This document shows positions 62,210 through 64,000 of a DNA stretch of 64,000 nt, piece by piece. Below the pieces are notes generated by a model that saw only the letters and a list, made by a program, of their open reading frames with translations, searched no databases and was not told the DNA's origin. The first letter of the stretch is position 1. The number at the start of each line of letters is the position of its first letter. Source of the stretch: Miltoncostaea marina (lineage in GTDB: Bacteria > Actinomycetota > Thermoleophilia > Miltoncostaeales > Miltoncostaeaceae); the NCBI RefSeq assembly GCF_018141525.1, contig NZ_CP064655.1, forward strand, positions 2,140,501 through 2,204,500, given 5' to 3'. Made by a program: the position numbers and the translations under genes.

Positions 62210-63022
62210 GTGGACGAGCTCGAGTCGGTGCGGGCGGCGCAGCGCGCGATGTGGGGCGCCGGCGACTTCACGCCCTTCGCGGCGCGGATCCGGCCGGTGG
62301 GCGCCCGCCTGGTCCGGGCCGTCGGCGCGGGGCCGGGCACGGAGCTGCTCGACGTCGGCTGCGGCACGGGCAACGTGGCGATCCAGGCGGCGCAGGCCGG
62401 GGCGCGGGTGACCGGGGTGGACCTGGCGCCCGAGATGCTGGCCCGGGCCCGCGCGCAGGCCGAGGCGGCGGGCGTGGAGGTGGCCTGGGTGGAGGGCGAC
62501 GCCGAGGACCTGCCGGTCGCCGACCGCAGCGTCGACGCGGTGGTCTCGTCGTTCGGCTGCATGTTCGCGCCGCGGCACGAGGTGGCGGCCGCGGAGATCG
62601 CGCGGGTGCTGCGGCCGGGCGGGCGGATGGCGGTCGCCGCGTGGCGGCCCGACGGCGCGATCGCGGCGTTCATGCGCGTGGGCGCGGCGCACATGCCCCC
62701 GCCGCCGGCGTCGGCGAGCCCGCCGGTGCTGTGGGGCGACGAGGCGCACGTGCGCGAGATCTTCGCGGGGACCGGTGTGGATCTCGGCTTCGAGGACGGA
62801 CACGTCGACATGGTGTTCGCCTCGGCCGGCGACGCCGTGCGCGAGCACCTGACCGGCTTCGGCCCGCTGCTGGCCGCGCGACGGGTGCTCGAGCCGGAGG
62901 GCCGCTGGCAGGCGCTCGCCGACGACGTCGCCGCCTTCTTCGCGCGCCTCCCCGCGCGGGAGGGCGGCGAGGTCGCGATGCCGGGCGACTACGTGGTGAT
63001 CACCGGGCGCGCCCCCGGCTGA
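62210..63022 (+). CDS. Class I SAM-dependent methyltransferase
   Basis: 270 residues, GTG start. SAM motif I L-L-D-V-G-C-G-T-G-N-V-A at 46-57, then V-D-L-A-P-E-M-L, G-D-A-E-D-L-P-V and L-R-P-G-G-R-M-A-V-A-A-W, as in UbiE/MenG-like small-molecule methyltransferases. The substrate is not evident. Confidence 0.88.
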   Translation: MDELESVRAAQRAMWGAGDFTPFAARIRPVGARLVRAVGAGPGTELLDVGCGTGNVAIQAAQAGARVTGVDLAPEMLARARAQAEAAGVEVAWVEGDAEDLPVADRSVDAVVSSFGCMFAPRHEVAAAEIARVLRPGGRMAVAAWRPDGAIAAFMRVGAAHMPPPPASASPPVLWGDEAHVREIFAGTGVDLGFEDGHVDMVFASAGDAVREHLTGFGPLLAARRVLEPEGRWQALADDVAAFFARLPAREGGEVAMPGDYVVITGRAPG

Positions 63023-63083
63023 GGCCTCCACGATCTGTCCATGCGGCGTGGCGCGCGACGGCGCGCCGGCCGATGCGCTGGGT

Positions 63084-64000
63084 GTGAGCCTCCCCCTCGC
63101 AGCGGCGCCGGCCGCCCCCGGCCGCGGGCACGCACCCTGGCGCCCGGCGCCGGGGGCCGGCGCGCAGGGGGTCGAGGCGGGCACGCTGCTGGGCGTCGGC
63201 GGCGACGCCGCGCGGGAGGGCGCCGGCGAGGGCGTGGTGGCGGTGGAGCGCCCGGGCGGCCGCGTGGAGCTGCGGGCGGCGCGCGACGGCGCCCCGCGCG
63301 TCGCGGACGGCCGCCTGATCGTCGACGCGCTGCGGGTCGTGGAGGGGCACGTCGACCGCTCGCGGGGCGACCTGGCGGTGCACGGCGCGCTGGTGGTGGA
63401 GGGTCAGATCGCGCCCGGCCGAACCGTCGCCGCCACGGGCGGCCTGCGGGTGGCCGGCAACGCCGACCGGGCCGTCGTGACCGCCGGCGGGGCGCTCGTG
63501 CTGGAGGGGCGCGTGAGCGCCTCGCACCTGCGCGGCGGCCAGGCGGCCGCGCTGCGGCGCCGCCTGGCGCGGCCGCTGGGGGGCCTCGGCCCCCAGCTGG
63601 ACGCGCTGGCCGAGACGGCCCGTGTGCTGGCGGGCGCCGCGGCGGCCCGGGGCCGGGCGGTGTCGGACGCCGACGCCCTGGCCGCGCTGGCCGGTGCGCG
63701 GTTCCCCGGGCTTGCCGAGCGCATCGCCGAGGGCGCCGAGGCCGCGGCGGCCGCCTCCGGCGACGACCGCGGGCGCCCGGGCATCGCCGCGGTCGTGCGC
63801 GCGGCGCGCCGTGCGGTCGAGGCCCCGGCCTCGGTCGCCGACCCCCTGGCCGCCATCGACGAGGCGGCCGGCGTCCTGGCCGCCGCGCTGCCGAGCGCCC
63901 GGCCGCCGGCCGAGCCGGCCATGCGCGTGGCGCTCGCCGCCTCGTGCGCGATCGAGGCGGCCGGATCCCTGTGGCTCACGGGGGCCGGCGCGACCGACTG
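63084..64000 (+). CDS. FapA/DUF342-like or bactofilin-like polymer protein (incomplete)
   Basis: The GTG at 63084 opens a frame that runs to the window edge. After about 70 residues comes a beta-helix-like section with repeated short turns (L-R-V-V-E-G-H-V, L-A-V-H-G-A-L-V-V-E-G-Q-I, L-R-V-A-G-N, L-V-L-E-G-R-V), which is the DUF342/FapA pattern. A long Ala-rich helical region follows. There is no clear ribosome binding site, so an upstream start such as GTG 63082 in another frame was rejected. Confidence 0.6.
   Translation, partial: MSLPLAAAPAAPGRGHAPWRPAPGAGAQGVEAGTLLGVGGDAAREGAGEGVVAVERPGGRVELRAARDGAPRVADGRLIVDALRVVEGHVDRSRGDLAVHGALVVEGQIAPGRTVAATGGLRVAGNADRAVVTAGGALVLEGRVSASHLRGGQAAALRRRLARPLGGLGPQLDALAETARVLAGAAAARGRAVSDADALAALAGARFPGLAERIAEGAEAAAAASGDDRGRPGIAAVVRAARRAVEAPASVADPLAAIDEAAGVLAAALPSARPPAEPAMRVALAASCAIEAAGSLWLTGAGATD

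Overview
The window is chromosomal DNA of a very GC-rich actinobacterium. Third codon positions are almost all G or C, GTG starts are common, and genes are packed into operons with 4-bp ATGA/GTGA overlaps. The gene set (lysA-hom-thrC-thrB, a NAD-type formate dehydrogenase, CcmE/CcmF, DUF342/FapA-like and PadR/permease-prefix genes) would suit a deep-branching class such as Thermoleophilia. That placement is inference; no ribosomal RNA or marker gene is present.

The most striking structure is a 15,455-bp integrated element (about 1699 to 17159) with visibly lower GC and different codon use. It has cut an OmpR-type response regulator gene in two: the receiver half lies at the right (17132-17503) and the DNA-binding half at the left (1320-1766), both on the minus strand. 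Joining the flanks through the shared 6-bp core GGCTTG restores one open 242-residue response regulator reading D-Y-V-A-K-P-F-H. A large serine recombinase (15318-17168) ends across the right junction. The element carries a ribbon-helix-helix protein with a 16-bp palindrome upstream, a Cas4/RecB-like Fe-S nuclease-fold protein, a complete Type III restriction-modification pair (mod, res), a small resolvase, an excisionase-like HTH protein, two XRE repressors, a RepA-like AAA ATPase and several small unknown proteins. I see no capsid, portal, terminase or conjugation gene, so it looks like a non-conjugative integrative element or satellite carrying a defence system.

Left of the element (1-1316) lie a soluble histidine kinase, a Cys-rich hypothetical and the start of a membrane protein, all formerly downstream of the intact regulator. 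Right of it, the minus strand carries a DUF192 protein and a two-gene formate dehydrogenase (17.6-22.4 kb). Two small plus-strand genes follow. Next, on the minus strand, come glpX and a transaldolase, then the overlapping lysA-hom-thrC-thrB-folP operon (23.4-30.9 kb).

From 31 to 45 kb are an alpha/beta hydrolase, a family-5 uracil-DNA glycosylase, two M23 peptidoglycan hydrolases with a possible riboswitch leader, CcmI-like/CcmF/CcmE, a sulfurtransferase, a Rieske protein, an ATP-dependent DNA ligase, an AlkZ-like protein, a CopC/SOD-like/membrane trio, an AcuC deacetylase and YjbQ. From 45 to 64 kb are a PAS-PAS-GAF-GGDEF cyclase, a DUF4015 glycosidase-like protein, CAP and subtilisin-like secreted proteins, a PilZ protein, a MacB-like ABC exporter, photolyase, a Zn peptidase, exonuclease III, a decayed PadR/permease-prefix pair, an MFS pump with its TetR regulator and a large operator, tRNA-Gly(CCC), a methyltransferase and the start of a FapA-like gene.
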